Under the pieces are notes generated by a model. The model saw only the letters and a list, made by a program, of their open reading frames with translations. It ran no database searches and had not been told where the DNA came from. A DNA stretch of 64,000 nt from Flectonema sp. DT1601 (taxonomy: Eukaryota; Euglenozoa; Diplonemea; Diplonemida; Diplonemidae). The stretch is taken from contig OZ025814.1 in NCBI GenBank assembly GCA_964019425.1, forward strand, positions 200,001-264,000. Reading direction: 5' to 3'. The translations under genes were made by a program, and so were the position numbers. Positions 12,637 through 23,815 of this stretch are shown here, piece after piece; the stretch's first letter is position 1, and every line of letters starts with the position of its first letter.

Positions 12637-15600
12637 CTTAATTACTCGCAACAACTATCAATTTTTCTTTTTTTTTTTTCCCCTTCCCTGTTGGAAGTAT
12701 TTTGAAAAAAAAAAAAAAAAAGTTCGTCAACGCTTTAACCGGACTCATTTTTTTATTCTTCGTACCTTCTTGTGTGGGTTACGTCTATCTCGTAAAACAG
12801 CAAACTGATTGACTGGACACAAAAAAAGATTAAGAGTCCGGATTTAACTTAACTAAATGTAAAAAGATTTAAAAAAAGAAACTAAGCTCATTATTAAATC
12901 ATGTTTCGGATTTATTATTATTTTTTTTTTTTTTTAAATCAAAGTACAAGACACCTTACCGAAATACTCAGCTCACACAGCCTTAAAATTAATAAATAAC
13001 AGAAATTCAAGAGACTCAAACAGGGGTCATTTATCAAGCCGCAAGCCCACAGTTACATGTATGAATTCGTTGTTTCAATATGCTGAGCTTTTTTTTTAAA
13101 GACTTTTTAAATTGAGAATCAGTAAAAAATGAACCACTGGGTTCAAATTATCTGACAATGACAGAACCCACTCTTCTAAATCATTTCTCGCTGTTGAGAA
13201 TTGAAGTTTTTTTTTCCTATTCTTTTTTTTTTTTTTGTCTGTTTGCCGTGTTACCAGCGGAAGGGTCTATTATTTATTTAAGAAAAATTTAAGAAAAAAA
13301 AAAAAAAAAAAAAAGAAAAAAAAGCAAGTGCTAAAAAAGGGGGAAAAACAAAAATCACACGGTCGAACACATAATCTTCACACACAAAAAGAAAGTTCAA
13401 ACCAGAAAGATCATTTATTTTCGTTTTGTATTTTGGAAATAAGTTTTTTTTTTTTTTTTTTTTATTATTATTATTCTGGGTGGAAAAGAGAGTACCGACC
13501 GCGTCGGTGCAAAAAATGAAAAGATGGAAAGATAAAGACGTTTTTAAAAAATTGCTGTTTTTTTTTTTTTTTTTTTTTTTTTGGAGACACAACTTGTCTT
13601 AAGGATGCAAAATGAAATAAATTGACTCGTCGTCCTGAGGCCAGAATGTGTACAGGATGGCAGTTACTACATAAGTTAGTTAGCGTAACAAACAAACAAA
13701 CAAACAATAAAGTTGCACAAAAAGCTTAGATTCAAGAAACATAAGACGCAACAATGAGGGGGCTATAAATTTTGTTCTGTGCACAAGAAAATTACAACTA
13801 AAAGACAGATGCTTAAATTAGAATTATTATTCCGTGTTTTTACTGACAAAGTGTCGTACACTCAAACCCGGAAAAATCGAGGAGTAGAAAAGATGAAATG
13901 GAGCTAACTACAAAAAAGAGATTTGACGAGTTACAGCATATTAAATTACAAAGAATTTTTTTTTTCAAATTTTTTCTTTTTAGAACAGGAAAAAAAAAAA
14001 AAAAAAAAAAAAAAAAGGAAAAAAAAATAGGAATTAAGTATAACCAAAAAAGAGGCTCAACTGGTACTGCCGTGAATAGGGTGAGGGAGCGGGAATTTTT
14101 CTTCTTTTTCTACTACGTGTTATCCCATCGCAAGTCACGTGGTGAGTGAGAGGGTGGGTAGTGAACAGTGTCTGCATATTTTATTTTTTTTTTCCAATTA
14201 CGTTATTTTTCAATTCACTCCTTTTTCCTACTGTTACTATTTATTTATTATTCCTATTCCCCTTTTAGAATAGTCCTGGATCCCCAGAAAACAACACCCC
14301 TAACTCAGGAAATCCGTTGATCTATTGAGAAGTAAAAGAATACTCCGCATAACAAAAAACAATACTGGAACAGCAGTTAAGGAAACAATTCATGTTTTGT
14401 TTTTGTATTCCAATTAGGGATATAGCAATTTTAAATAAAAAAACAACAACAATCTAAATTGTAAAAAAAAGGTAATTCTTCGTTAATCTCATGATTGGTC
14501 CCCCTGGTCTCAGAAACCGGGGGGAAACAAAAAAATAAAAAATAAATAAAAAAGGCCTGGCAAACAAACCATGACTTTTGCGCAAACGTCTTAACTCAAA
14601 CTTACTATGAAAAGCAAAAAAAAAAAATTATGTTTTTTTTTTTTGCGGAAAAACGTCACCGATTGAACCCAAGTCAAGAAAATATGGAAAATTGAGTTCT
14701 GAAAAAAAAAACTAAAAAAACAAAAAAAGAATATTTCATTTAGTAAGGGAAAGATGGAGAATTATGAACGAACTGTTGACGTACACGAAATATATATGAA
14801 TAGCGTAGTTACGGACTATGGAAAAATAAGAGGCACAACAAAAAAAAGAAAATAATAAAATAAAAGGAATGTGAAAAATAGTTCCTATAGGCAATCAACA
14901 GATAGTGTGTGGGGGGGAAAATTAAATAATCAAAAAAGACTCGAGGAATATGGGCATCGTTGAAATAGAGAATGAAGAAATCCTTTAATTTTACGTTACA
15001 TCTTTTTTCTTTTTTCTTTTTTGTTCTTCCTTTTCTTGTTTTGTTTTCATTCTTTCAAAAAAGTTTTCACTCAATAGCAAGAAAATAAAGGGGAAAAAAA
15101 AAAAAAAAAGAAAAAAAATAATCTGTTTCACCATTCGTTCACTTGGGGAAAAACGAAAAGCAGGCATACGAAAAGACAAAAGAAAAAAAAAAGAAAAAAA
15201 ACAACCTCTAAAGACGATCGATAAATATTAAATAAAAAAATGAAAAAAAAAAAAACCCCTATTTTCCTGTGAAAAACCACAAAAAAAAAAGGGTGGGGTG
15301 ACCGGAAGAGACAACAGAAAAATAAATGAAGAGCGAAGGACAAACTGGATAAAAAAACAAGCACAATAAAAGAAAGTACCACCGAACTAAATTTCTTTGA
15401 CATTGAAGTAGTCAAAAGCACATTAAAAAAGAACAATCAAAAAGTATTGTAGCATCATGTGGGTAGCTACACGTGTAGACTAAAAAAAGACACAGAGAAA
15501 CTCTGACTGTGTGTTTTTTTGTTCTAAAATATTCCGTCATTTCTTTTTCTTTTTCTTTTTTCCTTTTTCTTCTCTTTTTTTTTTTTCTCAAAAATGTAAG

Positions 15601-16262
15601 AAAAACTGAATCTGAATCTCGCATTATCGCAGTCAGATCCACTGGAACGACACCCCCCCTCCGCTCGGGAGCCTCCCACACGTTTTCTCACTTTAGGATA
15701 GAGGGAAAGCTTATTCTACGGTGGTTTTTTGTTCCATACAAGGCACTCTTGTTTGCCTATGTTAGGTGTCTAGTCGCTTGAAAAGAATTGCGAATGTTTC
15801 TTTTGTAATTTATCTCTTTTGTTCCCTCCAGTACTAGACCTCAGCAGTGACCATCTCAATACAGAAATCCTTAAAAACAGAAGAGGACAACTATCTAGGT
15901 GATTGGTACTACTTTTTTTCGTAGTCTCAGTACTGGGGAACACTTTGCTTTGCATTCTCCACATACAAGAATTGCAATGCTCTTCTGTTTTTTTTTTTTT
16001 TTTTTTTTTTTTTTTCTTAAAAAGTTTCGCATGGTAGTCTATTTTTGTTGGAGATATCACAAAGAAAGAATCCTAGGTTCAGGTGTAAGTGGGAACCTTA
16101 AATTAAAGTACCGTCGTGTAACCGACCTCGCCGTTTGAAACAAAGCGGAAGATCTAAACCAGAGGAAACCAGACTTTGAGAATTTAACAACAGAAAAACA
16201 AAAGCTAGTTAAACGATTCATTTCTTAAAAAGGAAAAAAAAAAATTTAAAAAATCTCACCAA
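12001..16262. other. Gene-free homopolymer-rich region, part 4, downstream of the cyclin gene
   Basis: No coding sequence can be supported. Long T and A runs are frequent, for example T at 12607-12636, A at 13295-13314, T at 13558-13582, A at 13989-14016 and T at 15989-16015. An (AAAC)n microsatellite lies near 13688-13706 and a GC-rich hairpin at 14500-14524. The region lies 3' of the last minus-strand gene, so transcription of the cluster probably ends somewhere here. Confidence 0.65.
14500..14524. repeat. GC-rich hairpin
   Basis: CCCCCTGGT (14500-14508) pairs with ACCGGGGGG (14516-14524) across a 7-nt loop, giving nine pairs including one G-U/T-G. On the plus strand it is followed by an A-rich stretch. 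It is one of the few GC-rich segments in the gene-free region. Possible roles are a structured RNA or transcription roadblock; this is inference. Confidence 0.65.
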
Positions 16263-16766
16263 TTACACCACACGGCGAAGCTCTTTGCTTACGCCAACGC
16301 TTACCAACTCTTTGAAGGCAGCTAAAGTATCAGAAGGGATACCTACGTTCCAGTCAAGCTCTATTAGCATAGAACGCTCTAGGTCGTTACATTGTTGAAG
16401 TGTGAGTCCAGCCACACGAGCGTAATATTTGTTTGTGTAGCGATAGTCTTCAATGTACTTAATACAAATCATTAGTGCGGTAAAGAATAAATTATGAATG
16501 CTCATTGAATTTATTGAATACACTCCAGACACTTTGTCGAGTAACATAAACGCCGCCAACAGTGTGTCAATTTCACACCTTGTCGCTGCGGCTAAGTGAA
16601 ACACGAAATTTTCAATTGAAATCGCATTCTCTCCTTCCATGCATCTGTCAAACTCACTACCCGAGTACACGGATTGTTTTACATCTTCATCTCCTGTCTG
16701 CAGAACTTTTTTTAGAACCTCCGCTGCGGATTTGATGTATGCGGCTCTTTCACGATCAGTCGTCAT
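16263..16766 (-). CDS. PHO80-like (P/U-type) cyclin
   Basis: The 167-aa product is one cyclin box. It has the helix run expected of short PHO80-type cyclins: a region around residues 38-60 that opens with a Ser-Ile-Glu-Asn segment, a buried Cys-Glu-Ile-Asp-Thr-Leu-Leu stretch, and a C-terminal Leu-Glu-Arg-X-Met-Leu-X-Glu-Leu-Asp-Trp-Asn-Val motif close to the classical 'E..L..L.W.v' signature. Such cyclins bind and activate a cyclin-dependent kinase and are common in trypanosomes as CYC2-type proteins. The start is ATG, with an AATTCAG acceptor-like site shortly upstream. It is the last gene of the minus-strand cluster. The precise cyclin subtype is inferred from length and motif alone. Confidence 0.8.
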   Translation of the reverse strand: MTTDRERAAYIKSAAEVLKKVLQTGDEDVKQSVYSGSEFDRCMEGENAISIENFVFHLAAATRCEIDTLLAAFMLLDKVSGVYSINSMSIHNLFFTALMICIKYIEDYRYTNKYYARVAGLTLQQCNDLERSMLIELDWNVGIPSDTLAAFKELVSVGVSKELRRVV

Positions 16767-17132
16767 TATTTTGAAAAGCAGCCTGAATTGTTTTAGAAAT
16801 TAATTTTGTTCTTTTTTTTTATAATAATTGGAATTACAACAAAAAACAGCTGCCTAGACCACCTTCATTATCATATTCCTGAAAACAATGTGTTTTTTGA
16901 AGTAAGAGCAATACAAAACATAAAGACACGTAGAAACCAGAATTAAGATAGTTAAAATGCAAAGCGCAAGTCGTGAGTGGGATACACCACACGCATTGCA
17001 CTATAATAATAAACCTTTTTCCAAGGGTATGCTTGCTGTATTGCAAAGGTTTAATACTAAAAGAGATGAATCTCTTAACTCGTGTAAATGAGTAAGCAAA
17101 CACGTCGCAAAGCAGACCAAGAATCATGTTAT
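16767..17132 (-). other. Intergenic stretch with an unassigned hydrophobic open frame
   Basis: About 366 nt separate the coiled-coil gene from the cyclin gene. An open frame with an ATG near 17127, ending at 16834, would encode a roughly 97-aa hydrophobic peptide rich in Leu, Phe, Val and Cys. It overlaps no domain and its ATG lies just after the upstream stop. I do not call it a gene, but its length without a stop is slightly unusual for AT-rich DNA. Confidence 0.3.
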
Positions 17133-17960
17133 CTACGCAGGTTCGGGAGTCGGTCCTCCTGGGGGGTAGTCTGATTGAGTAATTGGAAAACTGCAACGTC
17201 TTTTCATTCTGTCCAACATTCTCATTCTACCGTCGTAGATCTCTCGGTATGATTTCTCAGAGGATTCACACTTCGATTTCCATTCTTGATATTCTTTATA
17301 AAATAGTTTTCGTTCATACTGACGACCACGTTCGAAATGTTGAATAATCGACCGCTTGTGGACATCGCTGTTGAGGAAAGAAGCAACGCGAACGTCGACT
17401 TCTCTGGAGATTCGAGCAGCGGCAGACTGACTGTCTAAGCTGTGGCGAAGATTTGAAATTTCACCATCAGATTCCTGTAAGAGACGTGAAAGTGTAGTAA
17501 TTTGCTGTTTTAAGTTTAAAATCTGCGAGGCAGTAGTATCTTCAAGTTCTTGATTAACATACTCCGGGGTCGTTGTGATGATATCTTTTATTAAAACTTC
17601 TGAAAGATCTAAATTTTGATTATAATTACTTTCAACAGAACTCACAGAAGAACATTCTTGTAACGCCTGCAGTTCTCTGCTGGCTTCTTGTAAGTCTCTG
17701 GTTCCTCTTTGCTTGACGAGTTTGAGTCTTCGCTCTTCCCATTCATTTTTTTTGTTTTGAATGATGCTGGCGAATCCAATGCAGCCGCAGTTTTCCATTC
17801 GAGAGATTTGCTTATCAAGTAACTGGATGCCTTTACGAACTTTGATATCCTGTTCATCAAGTCCTGTTTGTTTGATTTGAGACTCCAACAGCTGGAGTTC
17901 ACTTTGAAGGAGAGCAGCCTCTTCTTCAACACATTTTGTTTTGTATCGTTTTGATTGCAT
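17133..17960 (-). CDS. Coiled-coil protein of unknown function
   Basis: The 275-aa product is dominated by charged heptad-like helices: residues 10-110 and 140-185 are rich in Glu, Leu, Gln and Lys, consistent with coiled coils. A basic/aromatic helix follows (around residues 205-260), and a short Pro-Gly-rich tail ends the protein. No catalytic domain, signal peptide or membrane segment is visible. Euglenozoan genomes hold many such proteins, often in the cytoskeleton, flagellum or basal body, but nothing here proves location. The start is an ATG, with about 130 nt to the stop of the upstream gene. Confidence 0.7.
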   Translation of the reverse strand: MQSKRYKTKCVEEEAALLQSELQLLESQIKQTGLDEQDIKVRKGIQLLDKQISRMENCGCIGFASIIQNKKNEWEERRLKLVKQRGTRDLQEASRELQALQECSSVSSVESNYNQNLDLSEVLIKDIITTTPEYVNQELEDTTASQILNLKQQITTLSRLLQESDGEISNLRHSLDSQSAAARISREVDVRVASFLNSDVHKRSIIQHFERGRQYERKLFYKEYQEWKSKCESSEKSYREIYDGRMRMLDRMKRRCSFPITQSDYPPGGPTPEPA

Positions 17961-18089
17961 ACGAATTTGATTAAAGAAATAATCTGATATGATGAGGGGG
18001 GGTTGAAGTGCTTAGTTTATATTAACAACACAACATATGTAAATGTTCACATCATAAACAAAAGACGAAACACAGAAGTGTCGTAATGT

Positions 18090-20224
18090 TTATTCGTCTT
18101 GTTCTTGTTCAACAGGTTTAACCTTTAATGGTTTGGTAGCAGGAATTTGAGGTGTCGGTTTAGTAATTGTTTTTTCAACTATTCGATTTAGGAGTTCCTG
18201 AGGCCATCGAATCATATCCAAAGCTCGTTGATGACGACTGCGAGCTGCTTCAGACTTCCGATAACGAGAAATGTTAACAAGCGATTGAGTGGCATTAGCC
18301 ATACTCTGTCGTAGGGAAGCTACTCGAGATTTCGGGTCTAAAACACTATCACAACTATCTCTACATAAAAACTCTGTTTCTAAAGGTTCTGGTGTGAATA
18401 TATCACATTCAAAAACAGGAGGAGTTATAGTTTTGTCGGACAAAGAGTCGACTTCAGACTCGCATTGTTTGATCTTTCGATTATTTAAACTCCTCGTCGT
18501 ATTCAGAGTAGAGTTTGCCCAACACCGTTCACACGTAGGAGTGAATACATCCAACAAAGGATCTCGTGTTGACATCGTCGCAAATTGTGCTTGTGAATGC
18601 TCAGCAGCCCATACTGGAGCTGCTGGGGGAGTGTATTTCCCAGTGACATATCGTTCTACTCGGACCCGCTCACGAAGTTTGCGTTTTTCTTCACCTTGAG
18701 CAACTATATAGTCCCGCTCCCAGAAGGTGTGTGGATTTGCAGCATACTGATGCTCGTTATCAACTCCCTCAAAACTATGAGGGATACCAGATGATTTACC
18801 AGACCCACCATGTTCTATTGGAAGTATTCCCTTGAAGAACATATCACGTGCTACTCTCTTACTTGTGTTGTCAGTGATCCCAATAAAACTAAATTTTACC
18901 ATAACTGGATACCTCTCTTCTATAAATCTATATAATCTGTTAGACATTGTATGTGGGTTTCCTGTGTAGATATATCTTCTTGTTGTGACAAGGTCTACCA
19001 GGAGAGCGTATTTTTGTTTTGATTGAAGCATTGACTTGACATCTGAGCGGGTTGTTGGCTCTCCAGAATCACCTTTTCGAACAACAGGCTTCACTCCCCT
19101 AGAAAGTAACATTTTCATAATAATTCTTTTACCTCTCTCAAGTGAGAGCCTCATTAGTTCTGGTCCTTCTTTGGTTTTTCCGGGAGCTGTTTTTTTTTTT
19201 TTTTTTTAAATTTATTTGCTGATCACACTATGTTACTGATAGGAAGAGAGTTAGAATTCATACCTTTCTCTCCCTGAGATGTTAAATCAACACAGAGATA
19301 AAGCCATATCAACGATGATTGTCCGTTATTCGGTTGAAGACAATTAGAAGGTGTTATCATGTACTGCCATCCTCTCTTACTGAGAGGAGGTTTTATTGAT
19401 GGCAGAACCCCCTCAGGGAACACAGTCGCCATCGTCCCTTGTTGGGTACCATGTGTTGCTGTTGAACGGTGTTGTGTTTTGCCAGAGTACTTTTCATATT
19501 TTGTCTTAGGTTGAGCAAGTCGTCTCATACTGTCAGATTGTGCAGATGATCTGTTTTTGAGAAACACTTGACGTTCAGAGTAACAGTTTCGGATCTCATC
19601 ATAATTTAGTTTAGGAGCGATAATTAATTCACTGCAGTCATTATTTACACTAATCCAATTAGAAAAGCAACTTGGGTGGAATCCATTATGTTTCTCTCTT
19701 GAAACACAAACTGGATTCCCTAAAGGACAACACAACGACCAACACCCTTCTGATGTCGCACGAACAGAATAACCAGATTCAGAAACATATAAAACTGAAT
19801 TGTGAATAACTCCTTTTGGAAAATATTCTCCCGAAGCTGGATGTTCAGGACTTTCAATATCAACATCGCAAGAGAGGAGTTGTAAAGCAACAACAAGAGG
19901 ACAGCTATGAAGTGAAGAGAATACAATTATTAAACTATTCTCAACATGTGAATGTCCCCATCCATCTGGAGTCATATTCTGTGGTGAGACTCCAATTTCA
20001 ACACCTCCATTCTGAACCAGACCATTTATTCTTTCAGTGACATCTGTCCACTTTGATGTTCTTCCGTAATTACCTGAGAGAACAACTCCAACAGTTCCTT
20101 CTGGGATCAGTAACGTCTCGCCATCTGTTTTAATGATTTTGTGAACATCAGGGAGGTCCGTTATTGTCGTTGATTCGCAAACTGAATGAAAAAAAAAGAA
20201 CAATGATGTCATTAAAACTACCAT
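18090..20224 (-). CDS. Two-exon protein of unknown function (685 aa when spliced)
   Basis: Two open frames that look separate join into one. Exon 1 is 20224-19264 and exon 2 is 19186-18090. They are separated by a 77-nt intron starting GTATGA and ending in an A-run plus CAG. The splice turns a frame that would stop 15 codons later into a continuous one (…GEK/APGKTKEGPELM…). The N-terminus (residues 1-18) is hydrophobic and could be a signal peptide, although its Phe run comes from a T tract next to a CATTCAG site. Residues 30-110 are beta-rich and contain a YGRTSKWTDVTERINGLV segment. The second half is basic and helical, with a Pro/Ala-rich segment and an acidic tail. I do not recognise the family. 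A likely trans-splice acceptor (TTACTTCGCAG) ends at 20276. Confidence 0.75.
19187..19263 (-). other. Cis-intron, 77 nt, in the 18090-20224 gene
   Basis: The 5' end is GTATGA. The 3' end is a 16-nt A-run followed by CAG. The intron interrupts a codon after its first base. Splicing keeps the frame open across both exons. Confidence 0.8.
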
Positions 20225-20275
20225 AAACTTCTCATTACTTTATCAAAGTTTTTTTTATTGTACTGCACTGAAAAC

Positions 20276-20510
20276 CTGCGAAGTAAGAAAAAAATTATCA
20301 GCCAGTTTTGACAAAACTGATGATTCCTAACTCAGATGTTAATTGATAAGACAAAAAACAAAACAAAAAAAAGAGAAACCATTCAGACAATAGCCATATA
20401 TTTCGTTAAAACGCCGACAGAATCCAGTCGCACGAGGGGGAAAATAAATCATGACCATAAGAAATTACGGCTTTCAAATCTGAATAGTTTCTTCTCCGAC
20501 TATGTCGGTA

Positions 20511-20544
<34 letters not shown>

Positions 20545-21505
20545 GAGCCCGCTAAGAACAGAAGATGGATTCGGTGTGGTTCTTTCTTTTTCTTCTTTTT
20601 TTTATATAATTTCTCACCTTTCTCTCCTTCACCCGAACACATCAAGATTAATTGATTATACACACAGAGTAAATTGCCTTTTTCACACTTGAAAATACAA
20701 ACAGAAATCCAAAGAGACTTCGTGACTCAGATACTCTCTGAACCTCTCAATTGGATTTAAGTCTGCAGAAATACCAACACGAACTGTGATGATGACATAT
20801 TTTATACCTCATTGGGGACTTGGATAAATAAATCAAGGTTTAGCATGCAACAACATTAGACGTGAAATCATCATAACTGGATTCCGTCCACACAAAATCG
20901 CATGCTTCAAATAAACTACCAGAGAAAAAAACGCTGTCAAGTCAAATTGACCAGGGGACCACGCACTACAGGTTGAGCATCCCATCTCGTTACAGCTTGA
21001 AAACATTAAGTTTTACATGGGAAACTACGGGGGTAATTTGATACTGCAGGGGGAGACTTGGATACGTAAATCAAGAGGGGGGGAATTCGGTATATTATAA
21101 AGGGGGTAAAAAAAAAAGAAAAAAGATAGAAAAAAGAATTGCAAAATATTTTATACACGACTACAATAAGGTCACTATAACAATATAAAAGAATACACTA
21201 CGGAAACAAAGGAACGCTGCTGTCGTCATAAAACGATTTTTCCTTCACTGGAAAACAAGCAAAAGTAAGTTGCGAGTTGACCAGAAAAAAAAAGAAAAAA
21301 AAAATATAGGCTAGTATTAAAAAGCAGTTAAAAAAAAAAAAAAATTTAATGGAAGAAGATTTTACAAAAAAAAAAAAAAAAAAAAAAATTTTTTTAATGA
21401 TTTGGAAAAGGGCTTGACGCAAAAGGCTCGCAGTATGTTATCAGGATATAACCTAAATACGCTATCAGGACAACCTAAATATGTCATATTTTTTTAATTG
21501 TTATC
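20276..21505. other. Intergenic region with small repeats
   Basis: About 1.2 kb without a gene, between LETM1 and the downstream two-exon gene. It contains A-runs near 20513-20540 and 21364-21386. There is also a dispersed repeat: ACTTGGATAAATAAATCAAG at 20818-20837 recurs at 21056-21075 with 18 of 20 matches. A tandem imperfect repeat (TATCAGGA…ACCTAAATA) lies at 21438-21460 and 21462-21482, just after the LETM1 stop. No promoter or RNA gene was recognised. Confidence 0.6.
21438..21482. repeat. Imperfect tandem repeat 3' of LETM1
   Basis: Two units of 23 and 21 nt (21438-21460 and 21462-21482) share TATCAGGA and ACCTAAATA and differ by a 2-nt gap and a few substitutions. It sits within 70 nt of the LETM1 stop codon, so it would lie in the 3' UTR. 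Confidence 0.6.
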
Positions 21506-23071
21506 CTATTGCTCTTTGATTCTCTTTAAGAATGAACGGAACTCCTCAGAAGTAATAACATCTGAAGAGTCGATGTCAAACTCTCTCAAGCTCATAATAA
21601 GTTGATATGGTGTCAAGTTCAATTCCGTGTCGAGCTCTTTTAAAAGTCTGAGCATCTCACGAGCTAATATGACAACCTTTACTCCTGGTTCTTGGTCACA
21701 TGGTCTTGTAAATCCGCTTTCAGAATGAACAGTTTCAAACAAACCGAGAAGTTGAGCTTCAGAAAACGGAGATAAAGATGACTTCATTGATTTCAGGGCA
21801 TCCTCTGCGGCGGTGGCTTCTTCCCGAATTTGTTTTGCTTCTTTAGCAATTTCTTCAACATCTCTATCAAGGAACGATTGATCCATTGTTTCTGTGCTGA
21901 CGGTTTGAACTTCATCAGTTAGTTTTTGAAGTCTTTTCTTCATCGGACTATCTTCGTATTTGTTAAGTCCAACGACCGATTCAATTTCTTTACCTGAAAG
22001 GTTCTTTAACATATCTCTGTGTTGAGTCGCACAAGGTCTAATAAAAGCTAGAATATGAGTAGGTATATCCTCTGATAATGATATTTCACACCAGTGCTTA
22101 AGCTGAAGACGGAGGGCTGAGGCAGGTCCAAACCAACGCATGTTTCTCTTGACGTTTTCAAGTTCCAGTTCTTCTTCGTTTAAATTTTCCAGACCAGCTT
22201 CTACTAAACATTTGTCATCTGTTTGGAATTGTTCAAATAATTGTTCGATGTTGCAAAGCAACCTTGCGTCGTATAATCTCTTTGGTAGAATGGCACCAAC
22301 TATCGGGTTGTATATTCCCATTACACGAGCTATGTCACGTAGAACCCATGAAGGAAGATTTTTTAAATCAAGTTTCTTACCCGGTTTGTAATGGACAGAA
22401 AGTTCTCTTATGTCATCCGCGTTAACAATGTCTCCCTTACCTACTCTTTTTAAAATACCCCATGAGCTGCTGTATAAGTCATAACCTTCGCTGATTATGA
22501 TCCGGGCAAATTGATGTTCGAAGACTCTGCGTGTCCAACTTCCTTTTTTTAGGTTGTCAATGATTTGTTTTTTACGTGTTTGTTCTCGAGTTGAAAAAGT
22601 GCTCGGAACCAAATCAGGAAACATCATCAATGCGACTGGGAGTAAGATTTCAGCACCCGGTATGATAATAAAAAGAGAGAAAGGAACCATTCTTATTAAA
22701 TCCCTGGCGGTTCTCTCAAGCAACTGACGTTCACGGCGAGTCAGTTGCTGGCCACGTATAACTTTACTCTTTAACCTTGCAGCAATTTTTGTATTTATAG
22801 CGAGCAGTCTCATTCCGTGATATAAATGTCTGCAAAATTCCCATAATTGTTTCATGACTCCACCTCTCTTCTTTTTCTTCTCAGAAACTGCTGCAGTGTT
22901 GTCGGTGCTAACAACCGTTTTGGAAGCTGCTTCCAGTAATGGCGGAGCTACTCGAAAAGCACGCATTTGTTTGCGAACAGCTACTGAATTATTAATACGA
23001 GAAGCTTTCCAACATCCAACAGTACCGTATCCATGCTTTAGAACTCGCAGGGAGGCTCTACCTGAGAGCAT
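21506..23071 (-). CDS. LETM1: LETM1 family mitochondrial inner-membrane protein
   Basis: The 521-aa product has the LETM1 layout. A basic, Ala/Arg-rich N-terminus is typical of a mitochondrial presequence (residues 1-45). A transmembrane segment at about residues 130-155 contains the family motif Pro-Phe-Ser-Leu-Phe-Ile-Ile-Ile-Pro-Gly-Ala-Glu-Ile-Leu-Leu-Pro. This is followed by Phe-Pro-Asp-Leu-Val-Pro-Ser-Thr-Phe and the ribosome-binding-like domain. The C-terminal part is coiled coil and ends in an EF-hand-like segment (DIDSSDVITSEEF). LETM1 maintains mitochondrial K+/H+ and Ca2+ balance and inner-membrane structure. The start is ATG, with an acceptor-like TTTTTCCCCTAG ending at 23110, giving a 38-nt 5' UTR. 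Confidence 0.93.
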   Translation of the reverse strand: MLSGRASLRVLKHGYGTVGCWKASRINNSVAVRKQMRAFRVAPPLLEAASKTVVSTDNTAAVSEKKKKRGGVMKQLWEFCRHLYHGMRLLAINTKIAARLKSKVIRGQQLTRRERQLLERTARDLIRMVPFSLFIIIPGAEILLPVALMMFPDLVPSTFSTREQTRKKQIIDNLKKGSWTRRVFEHQFARIIISEGYDLYSSSWGILKRVGKGDIVNADDIRELSVHYKPGKKLDLKNLPSWVLRDIARVMGIYNPIVGAILPKRLYDARLLCNIEQLFEQFQTDDKCLVEAGLENLNEEELELENVKRNMRWFGPASALRLQLKHWCEISLSEDIPTHILAFIRPCATQHRDMLKNLSGKEIESVVGLNKYEDSPMKKRLQKLTDEVQTVSTETMDQSFLDRDVEEIAKEAKQIREEATAAEDALKSMKSSLSPFSEAQLLGLFETVHSESGFTRPCDQEPGVKVVILAREMLRLLKELDTELNLTPYQLIMSLREFDIDSSDVITSEEFRSFLKRIKEQ

Positions 23072-23109
23072 ATTTGTTCTTTCTGTTTTTTTTTTTCTTC
23101 AGGATACTC

Positions 23110-23815
23110 CTAGGGGAAAAATGAAATTATAAAAATATCTACCAACAGACAACCAGAACATAAAACTCTTTCCTTCATCATAGGTGACGTCAATCTGTTA
23201 ATAATAAGATGTTGTTACGTTTACTTTACGGAGTTTTCTCTTTTCAACGAATGCGTCAGACACTGTAGCGGACCCAAATAGGGACCAGGCGAGGTACTTG
23301 CTTTCAAATGTAACAAAAGCAATGAAATGGGGAAATCACGGGAAGCATAAAAAGTAAAAACAAACCATACCAAAACATGCGTGGTGACACACAATTGAAA
23401 AAATCTCTAAGAAATATATAACGCGGCCTGAAAAAACTCTTAAGGCTCCACTGAGGTGGTCTTTTGATCGTTTCTTTGTTCTCTATTTGAGTTTTCTTCC
23501 AGTACCCTGCTGACGCTAAAGAAAAAGGAATCCGTTAAAACTGCTGCCACAGTGGACGGTAGCAATAGAGAATCAATAAAAGAATGGGGAAGGGTGACAA
23601 TGAAAAAAAAAAAAAAAAAAAGGAAACATAAAAAGATAACAATAAAAAAGTAACAATAATAAAACAATGGCAAGCAAAAACTACTACAAGAAAAAAAGAA
23701 GAAAAAAAAAACACTTTTGCCGCAAGACGAACAGAGGGAAACGTGCTATTTTTGCACTAATTACAAACACCTTCGAAACCAATTACATGAGTTGATCTCT
23801 CAGTCATGGTGTTGT
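23110..23815. other. Intergenic region between USP and LETM1 genes
   Basis: About 700 nt with no gene. It has an A-run at 23605-23622 and AT-rich sequence. An open frame at 23440-23673 is mostly Phe/Ile/Leu and is not credible. The T-rich acceptor for LETM1 lies at its left end (minus strand, just upstream of 23109). Confidence 0.6.

Noticed and set aside
8078-15681. Numerous open frames rich in Phe, Lys, Leu and Ile
   Set aside because: They are translations of A and T homopolymers with no domains, and many lack an ATG.
16834-17127. Small hydrophobic membrane protein gene
   Set aside because: No acceptor site before the ATG, no domain, and it is wedged between two genes; kept only as a note.
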